Positions 32,485 through 42,034 of a DNA stretch of 64,000 nt are shown here, in pieces. The stretch covers positions 5,502,001-5,566,000 of the forward strand of contig NC_010505.1 of assembly GCF_000019725.1 (NCBI RefSeq). Direction: 5' to 3'. The notes beneath the pieces are model-generated. The model was not told the origin of the DNA and searched no databases. It saw nothing but the letters and a program-made list of their open reading frames with translations. Position 1 is the first letter of the stretch, and each line of letters begins with the position of its first letter. This DNA is from Methylobacterium radiotolerans JCM 2831 (lineage in GTDB: Bacteria > Pseudomonadota > Alphaproteobacteria > Rhizobiales > Beijerinckiaceae). The translations under genes were made by a program, and so were the position numbers.

Positions 32485-33339
32485 TCAGGGCTTCGCGGGC
32501 GCCGGGGCCTGCTGGCCCTGCAGGTCGACCGGCTTGTTGTCGTTGAGGTCCCATCCAGTGTTCGGGTCGGTCTGCGTCCGCTGGAGCTGGGCGCGCATCT
32601 GCCACTGGTATTTGGCGATCCCGTGCTCGACCTCCTGCAGGAGGTTGGATGTCGTCGGGTCGATGTCCTCGGTCGTCTTGATGGCCGCGTGCACTTCCTC
32701 GCCGACGCGCTTGTAGGCGTTGGTGAACCACGCGAGGATCTGGGCGTCGTCGAGGAAGCCGCCGGGGATCTCCGGCACACCAGACGTCTTCACGATCGTG
32801 TTGGCCCGCCCGTCCGCGGACACGCCGACGGCGAGCAGCCGCTCGGCGATAGTATCGGCATACTTGGACAGGCCCTCGTAGTGCTCCTGCAGCAGCAGGT
32901 GCAGCGGGTAGTACAGGGTGCCGGACGCGTTCCAATGGGCCTGCTTCGTCTGCAATTGGAGTTGCTGCAACTCAGTCAGGGTTTGCTGGAGCGCAGCGAC
33001 GTCCTTCCTCATGCCGTCCTCGCCGGCGCCCAAGTCGATGACGGGTTGGCGGCTGACCTCGTTCGTCGGGAACGCGCCGGTTGGCTGGCGGCTGGTCACC
33101 TGCGTCTGCGAGGACTGGCGCACGCCGTCGGTCTTCGTGCCGGACGGCTGGGAAGCCGCGGGCGGCGTCGCCGTGGTCTCCTGCGCGACCTGTATACGTG
33201 CCAGGATCTGGGTGGCGGACGAGGCGACCGCCTTCGCGGGGCTTGAGACGGCCGGGGCGGCCTCGCGAGCCAGGGCCGGGGAGAGCGCCGTCGAGGCCAG
33301 CAGGAGCGTGGCCATGAGGGCGTGGATCGGACGGGTCAT
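32485..33339 (-). CDS. Exported Dps-like ferritin protein with long N-terminal extension
   Basis: The 284-residue protein has a signal peptide (IHALMATLLLASTALSPALA), a Ser/Gln/Thr-rich linker of about 100 residues, and a Dps domain: TKQAHWNASGTLYYPLHLLL and EHYEGLSKYADTIAERLLAV. Dps proteins oxidise and store iron and protect DNA in the cytoplasm; export is unusual. Compared with E. coli Dps ligands H51, H63, D67, D78 and E82, the first two and last two are conserved but the D67 position reads Q. Periplasmic iron handling is inferred. Confidence 0.75.
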   Translation of the reverse strand: MTRPIHALMATLLLASTALSPALAREAAPAVSSPAKAVASSATQILARIQVAQETTATPPAASQPSGTKTDGVRQSSQTQVTSRQPTGAFPTNEVSRQPVIDLGAGEDGMRKDVAALQQTLTELQQLQLQTKQAHWNASGTLYYPLHLLLQEHYEGLSKYADTIAERLLAVGVSADGRANTIVKTSGVPEIPGGFLDDAQILAWFTNAYKRVGEEVHAAIKTTEDIDPTTSNLLQEVEHGIAKYQWQMRAQLQRTQTDPNTGWDLNDNKPVDLQGQQAPAPAKP

Positions 33340-33601
33340 CGAAAGCCTTGGGAACACTGCTTGGGGGGAAGCCCGGCACGCCTTCGGGCGGTGAGCTCCA
33401 TCAGGGACAAACGGGGCACCCCGCCCGTTCCTGCATGAACCCGAATTTACGAACCGGGGATTCCCGCTCCGCTTGCGGCCGAGGGCGGTCTCGGGCACCT
33501 CCTGACGGCAGTATCGGATCGGTTTTCGAAGGCCGTTCGTTGCTTGGCCGCATCGTCAGGCGCGCTGCCGGGCGGCTTCTTGGGAGGGGGGCGAACCGGT
33601 G

Positions 33602-33826
33602 ATGTCCACGCGGCGCTACGAGGTGCGGCTGGCCACCCGTGACGGACGCAGGGTCCTGACGGCACGGGCGGAGCGCGAGGTCGCGTTGATGGCCGAGTCG
33701 GTGATGAGGCGTTACGGCAACGACATCCTCGACGTGGGGTTCTCGGTGGCGGCACCCGACCCGGCGGCGAGCCGGCGGATCGCCCTCTACCTCTCGACGC
33801 TGGTCCACGAACTCGACCCGGCCTGA
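33602..33826 (+). CDS. Small hypothetical protein
   Basis: The 74-residue product (STRRYEVRLATRDGRRVLTA...) has strand-helix-strand-helix character and could be a small ferredoxin-like or DNA-binding fold. The ATG at 33602 has GGAGGGGGG upstream. Not recognised. Confidence 0.45.
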   Translation: MSTRRYEVRLATRDGRRVLTARAEREVALMAESVMRRYGNDILDVGFSVAAPDPAASRRIALYLSTLVHELDPA

Positions 33827-33947
33827 GGTCTGCATCGTCTCCACCTTGAATCGATGCATGACGCACTCCTCAGGGTCACGTCGCAATGACGTGGTGTTTC
33901 CCACCGTTGGAAGGTCAAGGGGCAGCCTCTCCGGCCAGGGTTTGGGG

Positions 33948-34205
33948 TCATCGTCCGTTGTTGCAAAGCATTCGCGGGGGAGCGATCGCGCAGCTCAGGG
34001 CACAGGACTGCGCGGGGCCGCAGAACCATTGCAGGCTTCCGCTCTTCAGGCATGCGCCGCCGCAATTCCGATAGGGCGCGTCGACTGGCTCGACGACGGA
34101 TGCGGCCACAGGAGAGGACGTCGTCGCGGGTTGCGCAAGGACCGGGGTCGCGACGGACACGAAGGCGAATAACGCCAGTATCGCTCGCTTCATCGCCTTA
34201 GACAT
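33948..34205 (-). CDS. Six-cysteine secreted miniprotein B
   Basis: The 85-residue product from ATG 34205 (34193 also possible) has a signal peptide (KRAILALFAFVSVATPVLA) and YRNCGGACLKSGSLQWFC followed by two further cysteine pairs. Cysteine spacing is identical to the protein at 30619, and EPVDAPYRNC aligns with EPADAAHRHC. It is a clear paralogue in opposite orientation, 3 kb away. Confidence 0.65.
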   Translation of the reverse strand: MSKAMKRAILALFAFVSVATPVLAQPATTSSPVAASVVEPVDAPYRNCGGACLKSGSLQWFCGPAQSCALSCAIAPPRMLCNNGR

Positions 34206-34441
34206 CCTTTGCCGTCTCAATGGATTACGGCAAGGCGGCCGAGGTCGGCCCTTTCCTGTATGAATGGGAATTTAGCGATATCGCTCTGCCGGCACCTGCG
34301 CCCGCCTGCGGCCCGTTTCTCGACAGGGGCGCCCGGGCATTCGCCGTCGGCACGACGGCGAATGCCCGGGAACGGCCGCGTACTTGGGTGGCGGGACCAG
34401 GCCTTGCCGGTGACCTTGTCGGCGACGTGCTGGGCGCCGCC

Positions 34442-34602
34442 CTAACCGACGCCCATGGGTCCGTCGATGACGCGTCTGACCCTGCGGGCGAGCTCCAGGC
34501 GTTTGTAGGGCTTGTTGATGATCTCGAGCTCGGTGCCGCCGGCGTCGGTCCTATCCAGCGAGGCCTCGGCGTAGCCCGTCGTGAGGAAGACCTTGATAAT
34601 AG
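34442..34602 (-). pseudogene. C-terminal remnant of a response-regulator receiver
   Basis: A minus-strand stretch encodes KVFLTTGYAEASLDRTDAGG, ELEIINKPYKRLELARRVRR and stops at 34442-34444. TTGY and NKPYKR are the alpha4-beta5 and Lys regions of receiver domains. A stop lies just upstream and no start or phosphoacceptor half remains. It is a decayed relative of the hybrid kinases to its right. Confidence 0.65.
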
Positions 34603-34674
34603 CCTAGGTTAGCCGGGCGGCATCTTCCATGTCCGCTTCCGAGATGCCGCCGAACCTCAACAGACGACCGGGTT

Positions 34675-34786
34675 GGGCGCCGAGCCGAAAGTCCGGTTTT
34701 GCGCGCAATGATCATCCAGTGTGAAGGAGTCTGGCCGAAAGCGGAATGACTGCTCCGGAGAGTGCTGATCGGGAAAGCGGACGGCC
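34675..34786 (+). repeat. 112-bp dispersed intergenic repeat, copy B
   Basis: Same orientation and length as the copy at 28691-28802: GGGCGCC, CCGAAAGTCCGGTTTTG, CTGGCCGAAAGCGGAA and a terminal ACGGCC. The 34603-34954 stretch holds this repeat and otherwise nothing recognised. Confidence 0.55.
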
Positions 34787-34954
34787 TCCTGCCGACCCAA
34801 CCCGGCCGCCAGAAGCGCAGTCGGAGTTACTCCAAAGCAGCCATTGGTCATCCGTCCGGCAACCTCGGCCCGGAGTGAGAAACAGTAGTTGGCCCCCCCC
34901 CGCCTAGTAACCGACGTTCAGCGCCACTTTTGCAATGACCGTTGGTAAACCAGA

Positions 34955-35503
34955 TCACGCGGCCACTAGGCGTGCAATCTCTGCCTTGGCCGCAGCCAGC
35001 TCGCGGCGCAGTTCGAGTTGCGCCATCACCTGGGCGGCAAGCGCATGGAGGCCCTCGGCCTGCTCCTGCGGCAGCCCTTTCGGGCGCGGAAAGGTATCGA
35101 GCACGCACAGCGTCCCCAGCGTCAGGCCCTCCGGCGTGCGCAGCGGTGCCCCTGCGTAGAACCGGATGTGTGGTTTGCCGGTCACAAGGCCGTTGTCGCG
35201 CGTGCGCGGGTCGGCGGTCAGGTCGGGAATGACCAGCAGATCAGCCTGCTGCAAGGCATGCGCGCACACCGATTGGCTTAGCGGCGTCTGGCCTGGGCCG
35301 AACCCCGAGCGCGCCTTGAACCACTGGTGGTCCTCGGCCACGAAACTGATCAGCGCAGCGGGGGCGGCGCAAAGTTGGCGTGCCAACAGCACGATCCCGT
35401 CGAACGTCCGTTCCGGGGCTGTACCAAGGATGCCGTAAGCATCGAGGGCCGCCAGGCGGTCGGCATCGGACACCGGGTGGGGCGGAACAAAGCGGTCGAT
35501 CAT
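34955..35503 (-). CDS. Stand-alone GAF-domain protein
   Basis: The 182-residue protein is a single GAF domain: LDAYGILGTAPERTFDGIVL, ISFVAEDHQWFKARSGFG, TPLSQSVCAHALQQADLLVI and YAGAPLRTPEGLTLGTLCVL. It aligns nearly end to end with the N-terminus of the 1224-residue kinase at 44057. Its ATG overlaps the stop of the upstream hybrid-kinase gene (ATGA), so the two are co-translated. Probable sensor or input partner of that kinase; ligand unknown. Confidence 0.8.
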   Translation of the reverse strand: MIDRFVPPHPVSDADRLAALDAYGILGTAPERTFDGIVLLARQLCAAPAALISFVAEDHQWFKARSGFGPGQTPLSQSVCAHALQQADLLVIPDLTADPRTRDNGLVTGKPHIRFYAGAPLRTPEGLTLGTLCVLDTFPRPKGLPQEQAEGLHALAAQVMAQLELRRELAAAKAEIARLVAA

Positions 35504-37629
35504 CGAGCTTGGAGATGCACACGAGCGGCTGAAGGTTTCACGACGACCCGTTGCAAAATGCGGGCGAGCTGTTCGGCCGAGTAGGGCTTGTGCAACAGCT
35601 CGAACCCATGGTCGTCCCTGCGGGCGAGCACGTGGCTGTAGCCTGACGCCAGCACCACCGGCAGGGCGGGCAGCCGCTCGCGCAGGGTTTCGGCCAGGGC
35701 GACGCCGCCCATGCCGGGCATCACCACGTCGGAGAACACCACGTCGAATCCGCCGCCGTCCACACCGAGGCGATCGAGCGCCTCCTCGGCGTTGGCGGCC
35801 CACTCGGTGACGTAACCAAGGTCCTGTAGGATCTGGGTGCAGAACCGGCCGACCTCGATGTTGTCCTCCACCACCAGCACGCGCTGCCCTGCGCCTACGG
35901 GGGACCCGAGCACATCGGCATCGCCACCCGCCGTGCTGGCCGGTGCCCTCGTCTCCTCGGGCAGATAGAGCGTGAAGGTCGTGCCCTCCCCGAGGACGCT
36001 GCTCACATTCACGTCGCCGCCGGACTGTTTGGCGAACCCGAACACCTGGGACAGGCCGAGGCCGGTGCCCTTGCCGACCTCCTTGGTCGTGAAGAATGGC
36101 TCGAAGATGCGGGCGAGCTGTTCGGGCGCGATACCGCTGCCGGTATCGGTGACCGACAGCACCACGAAGGCGGCCGGGGACGCCGCATGCCCACGGATCT
36201 GTGGCATCTCCTTCCCGCAGGCGAGGCGCAGGGCCAGGCGGCCTTCACCGTCCATCGCGTCACGGGCGTTGACCGCCATGTTGACTAGCGCGGTCTCGAA
36301 CTGGCTCAGATCGGCACGCGCGAAGCAGGGTTCGTCAGGCACGTCCACAGTCACATGCACCCGCGCGCCGGTCACGGTGTCGAGCATGTCCGCGATCCCG
36401 CGCAGCTTGCTGCCGACGTCGAAGATCTCGGGCTTGAGCGACTGGCGGCGTGCAAAGGCGAGGAGCTGGCCGGTGAGCTTGGCGGCCCGGTCAACGGTTT
36501 CGGAGACGGCGTCGAGGTAGCGCACCTTGCGTGCTTCCGGCAGCTCCGGACGGCGCAGGAAGTCCACCGAAGAGCGGATGATCGTCAGCAGGTTGTTGAA
36601 ATCGTGCGCGACGCCGCCGGTCAGTTGGCCGATCGCCTCCATCTTCTGGGACTGGCGCAGCCTCTCCTCGGTCTCTGACAGTACGGCCGACCGCTCGGCT
36701 ACCCGTTGTTCGAGTGTCTCGTTGAGTTCGTGCAACGCGACCGTTGCGCGGTTCTGGACGGTGACATCGTAGCCGCCGACGAAGATCCCTGTGACCACGC
36801 CGTCGTCGTTACGGATCGGGTGATACAGGAGATCGATGAAGCGGTCTTCGTCCTCACCGCCGAGGCGGATCGGGATACCTCTGGCTAAGAACGGCTCGCC
36901 GGTCGCGTAGACTCCGTCGAGCAACTCGAAGAAGCCTTGTCCTACGAGGTCAGGGAACACCTCGCGTACACTGTGCCCCAGGAAGCTGCGCTGACCGGCT
37001 ATCGTCACGTAGGCGTCGTTGACGTATTCGTAAACGTGTGTGGGACCGGTCAGAACCGCGACGAAGCCGGGCATTTGTCGCAACAGGTCGCGATGGCGCC
37101 GGTCGCTGGCGCGGAGACTGTCCTCCAACGCCTTACGCTTGGTGGTCTCGGTCAGGATCGAGATGACCCCGCCGATGCCGCCGGGGGCAGTGTCATCGTC
37201 GATCGGACTGAACCCGTAGGTCCAGTACGCATCTTCAAGACGGCCGTGCCGCATGATCGGGACGTGCCGGTCCTCGTACCACGTATGCCCGCCACCGTTC
37301 CGGACCTTGGCGACCTCGGAGGCGATCACCGGCCAGATTTCACCCCAGGTTTCGGAAGCTGGACGGCCAAGCACGGAAGGATGGCGTTCCGGTCCCGCCG
37401 AAGGCACGAAGGCGTCGTTGTAGAAGAATGTCGCTTCGGGCCCCCAGAAGATGTGCATGGGGTGGTGGCTATTCAGCAGCAGACGCACCGCCGTGCGCAG
37501 GCCGGAGGGCCAACCCTCGGGCTCACCGAGCGGCGTCGTGGTCCAGTCGTAGGCGCGCATCAGCGTCGCCATCTCGCCCGCCCCGGCGAGGAAGTCGCGG
37601 CTACCCGACATCGGATCAGGACCGGCCAT
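35500..37629 (-). CDS. PAS-PAS hybrid histidine kinase with receiver
   Basis: The 709-residue soluble kinase (ATG 37629; 37611 also possible) has two PAS domains (about 20-160 and 180-300), a phosphoacceptor box [19 protein letters not shown] with His342, an HATPase with [20 protein letters not shown] and [14 protein letters not shown], and a receiver starting [13 protein letters not shown] with [13 protein letters not shown] as the phosphoaspartate segment. It has no membrane segment, so it senses a cytoplasmic signal. A ParD-like gene overlaps its start and a GAF gene overlaps its end. Confidence 0.85.
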   Translation of the reverse strand: MAGPDPMSGSRDFLAGAGEMATLMRAYDWTTTPLGEPEGWPSGLRTAVRLLLNSHHPMHIFWGPEATFFYNDAFVPSAGPERHPSVLGRPASETWGEIWPVIASEVAKVRNGGGHTWYEDRHVPIMRHGRLEDAYWTYGFSPIDDDTAPGGIGGVISILTETTKRKALEDSLRASDRRHRDLLRQMPGFVAVLTGPTHVYEYVNDAYVTIAGQRSFLGHSVREVFPDLVGQGFFELLDGVYATGEPFLARGIPIRLGGEDEDRFIDLLYHPIRNDDGVVTGIFVGGYDVTVQNRATVALHELNETLEQRVAERSAVLSETEERLRQSQKMEAIGQLTGGVAHDFNNLLTIIRSSVDFLRRPELPEARKVRYLDAVSETVDRAAKLTGQLLAFARRQSLKPEIFDVGSKLRGIADMLDTVTGARVHVTVDVPDEPCFARADLSQFETALVNMAVNARDAMDGEGRLALRLACGKEMPQIRGHAASPAAFVVLSVTDTGSGIAPEQLARIFEPFFTTKEVGKGTGLGLSQVFGFAKQSGGDVNVSSVLGEGTTFTLYLPEETRAPASTAGGDADVLGSPVGAGQRVLVVEDNIEVGRFCTQILQDLGYVTEWAANAEEALDRLGVDGGGFDVVFSDVVMPGMGGVALAETLRERLPALPVVLASGYSHVLARRDDHGFELLHKPYSAEQLARILQRVVVKPSAARVHLQAR

Positions 37630-37807
37630 GAGAGGGAGGAGTCTGCTGCGCCATCGCGGCTTTACCCCTCTCGGCGCGCTCGAACTCGCGCAGGGCAGCC
37701 CGCACGACCTCGCTGATGCTCGTGTAGCGCCCGGTGGCGACGCACCCCTGCAGGAACGTCCGTAGTTCCGGGGGCACGGAGATGGTGATGGTTTCGCGCA
37801 CGGCCAT
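37616..37807 (-). CDS. ParD-like ribbon-helix-helix protein
   Basis: The 63-residue protein (MAVRETITISVPPELRTFLQ, GRYTSISEVVRAALREFERA) matches the ParD/CopG antitoxin fold. No ParE toxin gene is adjacent. Instead the next gene on the strand is a hybrid histidine kinase whose start overlaps it. The same arrangement occurs at 43876. It may act as a transcriptional autoregulator of the signalling operon. Confidence 0.75.
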   Translation of the reverse strand: MAVRETITISVPPELRTFLQGCVATGRYTSISEVVRAALREFERAERGKAAMAQQTPPSHGRS

Positions 37808-38339
37808 GCTTGATCGGTAACACGTCCACACACTGTCTTACACGTGACACAAGCGTGATCCGGTGACGGTCTTTACGACGTCTGCTTCTTCGCAGGAGCA
37901 GACGTTGGACGGTGCCTGCGCCAGTGTCCGAGTAGGGTCCAGGCTGTGTGAAAACGCAGGCGCGTTCCGGAATTGCAGAACAATCTTCTCTGCGCGAGGC
38001 ATCCCTGCCCGCCAAATGGCGGCCTTGAAGCCAGTAGGGTGCCCTTTTCGATATCGGACAAGGAGCCGGAGAGAAGGTCCTTCTACCGCCTCCACGTTTT
38101 CACACAGCGTCGGTCGTGAGCGGTCCTCACGGCCAGGTCTGCTCGATGCGACCGCTGTCCAGAAGCGGAGGGGCAGGAAACCACCCTACGTTATCATTCC
38201 GCTGTCGACCGAACCCGGCCGCCAAAGACGCCGTTGGCGCTCCCCGAAAGCAGCCTACACAGCCCTCCGGAACCAACGGCTCAGGGCGGCAAACGGAAAT
38301 TGGCACGACGCCCGAAACCGGACCTTCGGCCTCGGCAGG
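37808..38339. other. Intergenic stretch holding a MITE-like element
   Basis: The 532-bp stretch between two hybrid kinases contains TGTCTTACACGTGACA just upstream of the ParD-like gene, the inverted-repeat element at 37944-38107, and degenerate GAAACGGA/CCGAAACCGG motifs near 38290-38326. No coding potential was recognised. Confidence 0.5.
37944..38107. mobile_element. MITE-like element, 164 bp
   Basis: CTGTGTGAAAACG at 37944-37956 is the exact reverse complement of CGTTTTCACACAG at 38095-38107. GTGTGAAAAC-type ends are typical of IS5/IS1182-like elements. The interior has no transposase and no convincing gene, so it is a non-autonomous element or an end-to-end remnant. Confidence 0.6.
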
Positions 38340-40508
38340 TTACCCGTTCAGGACGCGCCGACGTCGCTGCCACGTCGCTGCCTTGCGCAGGACACGTGAA
38401 AGCTGCTCGACCGAATACGGCTTATGCAGCAGCTCGAACCCATAGGTGCCGTTTTGCGCGAGCACGTGACTGTAGCCCGAGGTCAGCACCACCGGCAGGT
38501 CGTGGTGGCGCTTACGGATCTCCTGTCCGAGCTCGATCCCCGTCATGCCCGGCATCACCACGTCCGAGAACACCACGTCGAACTGGCTGGCATCCTCGGC
38601 TAGCTGCGCCAGGGCTTGAGCCCCGTCGGTTGCCCAGACCGTGCGATACCCGAGTTCCTCCAACGCCTGCGCGGCGAACGCCCCGACATCGGTGTTGTCC
38701 TCGACCAGCAGCACGCAGGTGCCATGGCCGTCGACCATCGGCTCCATCTCGTTGGCAACGATCGCGGCGCGGCTCATGCCGGCGGACCGCGGCAGGTACA
38801 GCGTGAACGTCGAGCCGAGCCCCGGCGTACTGACGACCCGGACCTCGCCGCCCGACTGTTTGGCGAAGCCGAACACCTGGGACAGGCCGAGCCCGGTGCC
38901 ATGGCCGACGCCCTTCGTCGTGAAGAACGGCTCGAAGATCCGTTCCAGGTCCGTCGGAGGGATCCCAGTGCCGGTATCGGCGACATCCACCGCCACGAAC
39001 CCATCGCCGGGAGCGGGCGACGGGGCGGTTCCCGGGATGTCGGAACTCAGTCTTACGGTGACGGTCAACGCCCCTTCCCCGGACATGGCATCGCGCGCAT
39101 TCACCGCCATGTTGACCAGTGAGGTGTCGAACTGGCTCGGATCGGCGTCGACGAAGCACGGCTCGTTGGGCACGCTGACCGTGATCCGGATGCGCGCACC
39201 GGTCAGCGTGCCGACCATCTCGGTGATGGCGGCCACGCTCTGACCGACGTCGAACACCTCCGGCTTGAGGGATTGCCGACGCGAGAACGCCAGCAGCTGT
39301 CCGGTCAGCTTGGCGGCCCGGTCAGCGGTGGTGGCGATGGCCTCGACGTAACGGAGTCGGCGCTGTTCCGGCAGGTTCGGGCGGCGCAGCAGCTCGCTCG
39401 ACGAGCGGATCACGGTGAGCAGGTTGTTGAAATCGTGGGCGACGCCTCCGGTCAACTGACCGATCGCCTCCATTTTCTGCGATTGACGTAGCGCATCCTC
39501 AGCCTTGAAGCGCTCGCGCGTTGCCGCGTCGAGCGCTTCGACACGGCCGGCCAGATCCTGTTCCAGGACTGTCCGGGCCTGAGCGAGGACCGCAGTTCGG
39601 CTGCGTCGCTCTCGGTCCAGCGCGTTCTGGACCTGTCCGTCACGCAGGATGAGCAGGATCAGCACGGACACGGTGAGAGAAACCAGCAAGGCCATGGCCA
39701 TGCCTGGACCGACCTTCTGCGTGTCGGTGGCGCGCAGCAGGAGGGCTCCGAGGAGCGGGATGAGCAGCGTGACCGTGAGCTGCCTCCGCGTGGGTGAGCC
39801 GCCTGCCAAGCTGGAGGCGATGACCGCCGCCGCGCCGCGGTCCGATCGGACGACGAGGGCGGAGAGGGCGAGCAGGAACAAGGCCGTGGCCGTGTGAAGG
39901 GCCATCGTGTTGAACGGATTGAACGCGTAGAGGTCGCGTACCCCGTAGGCGTAGCCGATGAGTGCCAAGCCGCTGATCAAGCCGGCTGACCCGGCGCAGG
40001 CGTCGCCGAAGGCAGCGGTCCGAGGGCGCCTCCAACCGCCGAGCGATACGCTGATCGCGATGAGCATCAGGCCCGTTGCCGTGGCGATGGACACACGCCC
40101 GGCTAGCCTGGGATCGTAGCCGAACAGATGCTCGGCCAGCGGCGCGCTGATGCGGTCCGCACCCGTGAGCGTGTGGCTCGCGAGGATCACGACCGCTAGC
40201 GCGAGAACGAGCGCGGACGAGGGGCCGATGAGCCATCGCCATCCCAAGCTGTCCGCGCTCAGAGCGACGGCTGCCAGGATGAGGCCCGTCGCGGTGATCA
40301 CCGACATCGCCTGGAGCGTGGGATGCAGCGTGGTCAGGATCGGCAGATGGAGGGCGTAGCCGCCGATGACCGCGACGCCGACGAGCAGGACCACGGCGCT
40401 CGACGCTCGAACGAAGCCAGTGAACCAGCGAACGGCCGTGCCGCTGATCGGATCGACTGTATCGGGAGCGCCGCCGTCGAGGCTCTCGGGGGCGCTTCGG
40501 TCGATCAT
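38340..40508 (-). CDS. Membrane hybrid histidine kinase with receiver
   Basis: The 722-residue kinase starts at ATG 40508. Its first ~300 residues contain about seven hydrophobic helices (such as SSAVVLLVGVAVIGGYAL and ALVLALAVVILASHTL), a MASE-like membrane sensor. A coiled linker leads to [19 protein letters not shown] (His), an HATPase with [20 protein letters not shown] and a receiver ([23 protein letters not shown]). The catalytic core closely resembles the other kinases in this cluster. It has no DNA-binding output. Confidence 0.85.
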   Translation of the reverse strand: MIDRSAPESLDGGAPDTVDPISGTAVRWFTGFVRASSAVVLLVGVAVIGGYALHLPILTTLHPTLQAMSVITATGLILAAVALSADSLGWRWLIGPSSALVLALAVVILASHTLTGADRISAPLAEHLFGYDPRLAGRVSIATATGLMLIAISVSLGGWRRPRTAAFGDACAGSAGLISGLALIGYAYGVRDLYAFNPFNTMALHTATALFLLALSALVVRSDRGAAAVIASSLAGGSPTRRQLTVTLLIPLLGALLLRATDTQKVGPGMAMALLVSLTVSVLILLILRDGQVQNALDRERRSRTAVLAQARTVLEQDLAGRVEALDAATRERFKAEDALRQSQKMEAIGQLTGGVAHDFNNLLTVIRSSSELLRRPNLPEQRRLRYVEAIATTADRAAKLTGQLLAFSRRQSLKPEVFDVGQSVAAITEMVGTLTGARIRITVSVPNEPCFVDADPSQFDTSLVNMAVNARDAMSGEGALTVTVRLSSDIPGTAPSPAPGDGFVAVDVADTGTGIPPTDLERIFEPFFTTKGVGHGTGLGLSQVFGFAKQSGGEVRVVSTPGLGSTFTLYLPRSAGMSRAAIVANEMEPMVDGHGTCVLLVEDNTDVGAFAAQALEELGYRTVWATDGAQALAQLAEDASQFDVVFSDVVMPGMTGIELGQEIRKRHHDLPVVLTSGYSHVLAQNGTYGFELLHKPYSVEQLSRVLRKAATWQRRRRVLNG

Positions 40509-40909
40509 GAACCGTTTGTAGCACCGATGCGCTGTTCGCACTTGGTTTTGTCGTAGGCTCAACGGGCGCAAGCTCCCGGCCTAAAAATCCAACGCGCACC
40601 GTTCATCAAGGCCGCTCAGATTGAACTCAAGCGGACGTTCAGAGGGGACGGGGAAGGGGCGGGAGCGAGTGCGACGGCGGTGTCTGCTTCCGCCAACTCT
40701 CGCCCGAAACGGACGATCTCTCATCGATAACGCTCAGATGGTCACGTTACCCATCGGTCCTTACCCTCGGGGTGGCGACCGTCCGATGGCGGGATCCTTG
40801 AGGAAAGCCGCGTGTCGGTGATGGGCCCCCATGCATCGATGACGTAGCCTCACCGTGGGTGTATGCGCCTATCGCCGTAGCTTCGCTTGCAAGACTGGGA
40901 GCCCCTCGC
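40509..40909. other. Divergent intergenic region
   Basis: This 401-bp stretch separates the divergent genes at 40508 and 40910 and should hold both promoters. It contains CAAGCGGACGTTCAG near 40629 and CCCGAAACGGACG near 40703, degenerate members of the GAAAGCGGA motif family. No gene was recognised. Confidence 0.4.
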
Positions 40910-42034
40910 GTGGAGCGAGCCGCGAACCTCACCACGGACGACTTCCGCGCCCTCGCCGACGCCCTGCCCCAGATGGCCTGGGTCGCCGAGCCGAACGGCG
41001 ACATAATCTGGTACAACCAGCGCTGGTACGACTACACCGGCACCACCATCGAGCAGATGTTCGGCTGGGGCTGGCGCGACGTCCACCACCCCGATCACGT
41101 CGAGCGCGTCGTGGAGCGCATCAGCGAGGCGTTCCGGACCGGCGAGCCATGGAAGGACACCTTCCCGCTCCGGGGCGCCGACGGCGAGTACCGCTGGTTC
41201 CTGTCGCTGGCACAACCCCATCGCGGGCCGGACGGGGCCATCCTGCGCTGGTTCGGGACCAATACCGATATCACCGAGCGCAAGGGGCTGGAGCGCCGGC
41301 TCGCCCGCCACGCCATCGACCTGCGCCGATCCAACGAGGAACTGGAGCAGTTCGCCTACGTCGCCTCGCACGACCTTAAGGCGCCGCTGCGCGGCATCGA
41401 GAACCTCGTCGGATGGATCGAGGAGGATCTCGAAGGCTCGCTGACCGGCGACGTCCTGACCAACATGGAGTTGCTCAAAAGCCGGGTGCGGCGGCTCGAC
41501 AGCCTGCTCGACGACCTCCTGGCCTACTCCAGGGCGGGACGGGCCGACGCGGCGATGGACACGGTCGACACGAAGGCGCTCGTCGAGGAACTCGCCGTTC
41601 TGGTCAGCCCTCCCGAAGGCTTCGCGATCACGGCGGACGATTCCTTGCCGACGTTGCGGGCGGCCCGGGCCCCGCTGACCCAGGCCTTGCAGAACCTGAT
41701 CGGCAACGCCATCAAGCATCACGACCGCCCGGCCGAGGGGCACATCCGGGTCGAGGCCAAGCCTGCGGGGGACGCGGTCGAGTTCGTCGTGACCGACGAC
41801 GGGCCGGGCATCCCCGAGCAGTTCCGCGAGCGTGTCTTCGGCATGTTCCAGACGCTCAAGCCCCGCGACGAGGTCGAGGGCAGCGGCATGGGGCTGGCCA
41901 TCGTGCGCAAGTTGGTCGACCGCCAGGGCGGCAAGGTCTGGCTCTCCGACGGGCCCGACGGGCGCGGCTTGGCGGTGCATTTCACGTGGCCGCGCGACGG
42001 CCGGAAGGGACACGCGGATGGGCTCGACGGTTAA
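40910..42034 (+). CDS. PAS histidine kinase
   Basis: The 374-residue soluble kinase has one PAS domain (LPQMAWVAEPNGDIIWYNQR), a HisKA with FAYVASHDLKAPLRGIENLV and an HATPase with TDDGPGIPEQFRERVFGMFQ and GSGMGLAIVRKLV. This HDLKAPLR type is common in phytochrome-like kinases. GTG 40910 is preferred to GTG 40859 because GGGAG lies about eight bases upstream. The end overlaps the response regulator gene by 17 bp, making a coupled pair. Confidence 0.8.
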   Translation: MERAANLTTDDFRALADALPQMAWVAEPNGDIIWYNQRWYDYTGTTIEQMFGWGWRDVHHPDHVERVVERISEAFRTGEPWKDTFPLRGADGEYRWFLSLAQPHRGPDGAILRWFGTNTDITERKGLERRLARHAIDLRRSNEELEQFAYVASHDLKAPLRGIENLVGWIEEDLEGSLTGDVLTNMELLKSRVRRLDSLLDDLLAYSRAGRADAAMDTVDTKALVEELAVLVSPPEGFAITADDSLPTLRAARAPLTQALQNLIGNAIKHHDRPAEGHIRVEAKPAGDAVEFVVTDDGPGIPEQFRERVFGMFQTLKPRDEVEGSGMGLAIVRKLVDRQGGKVWLSDGPDGRGLAVHFTWPRDGRKGHADGLDG

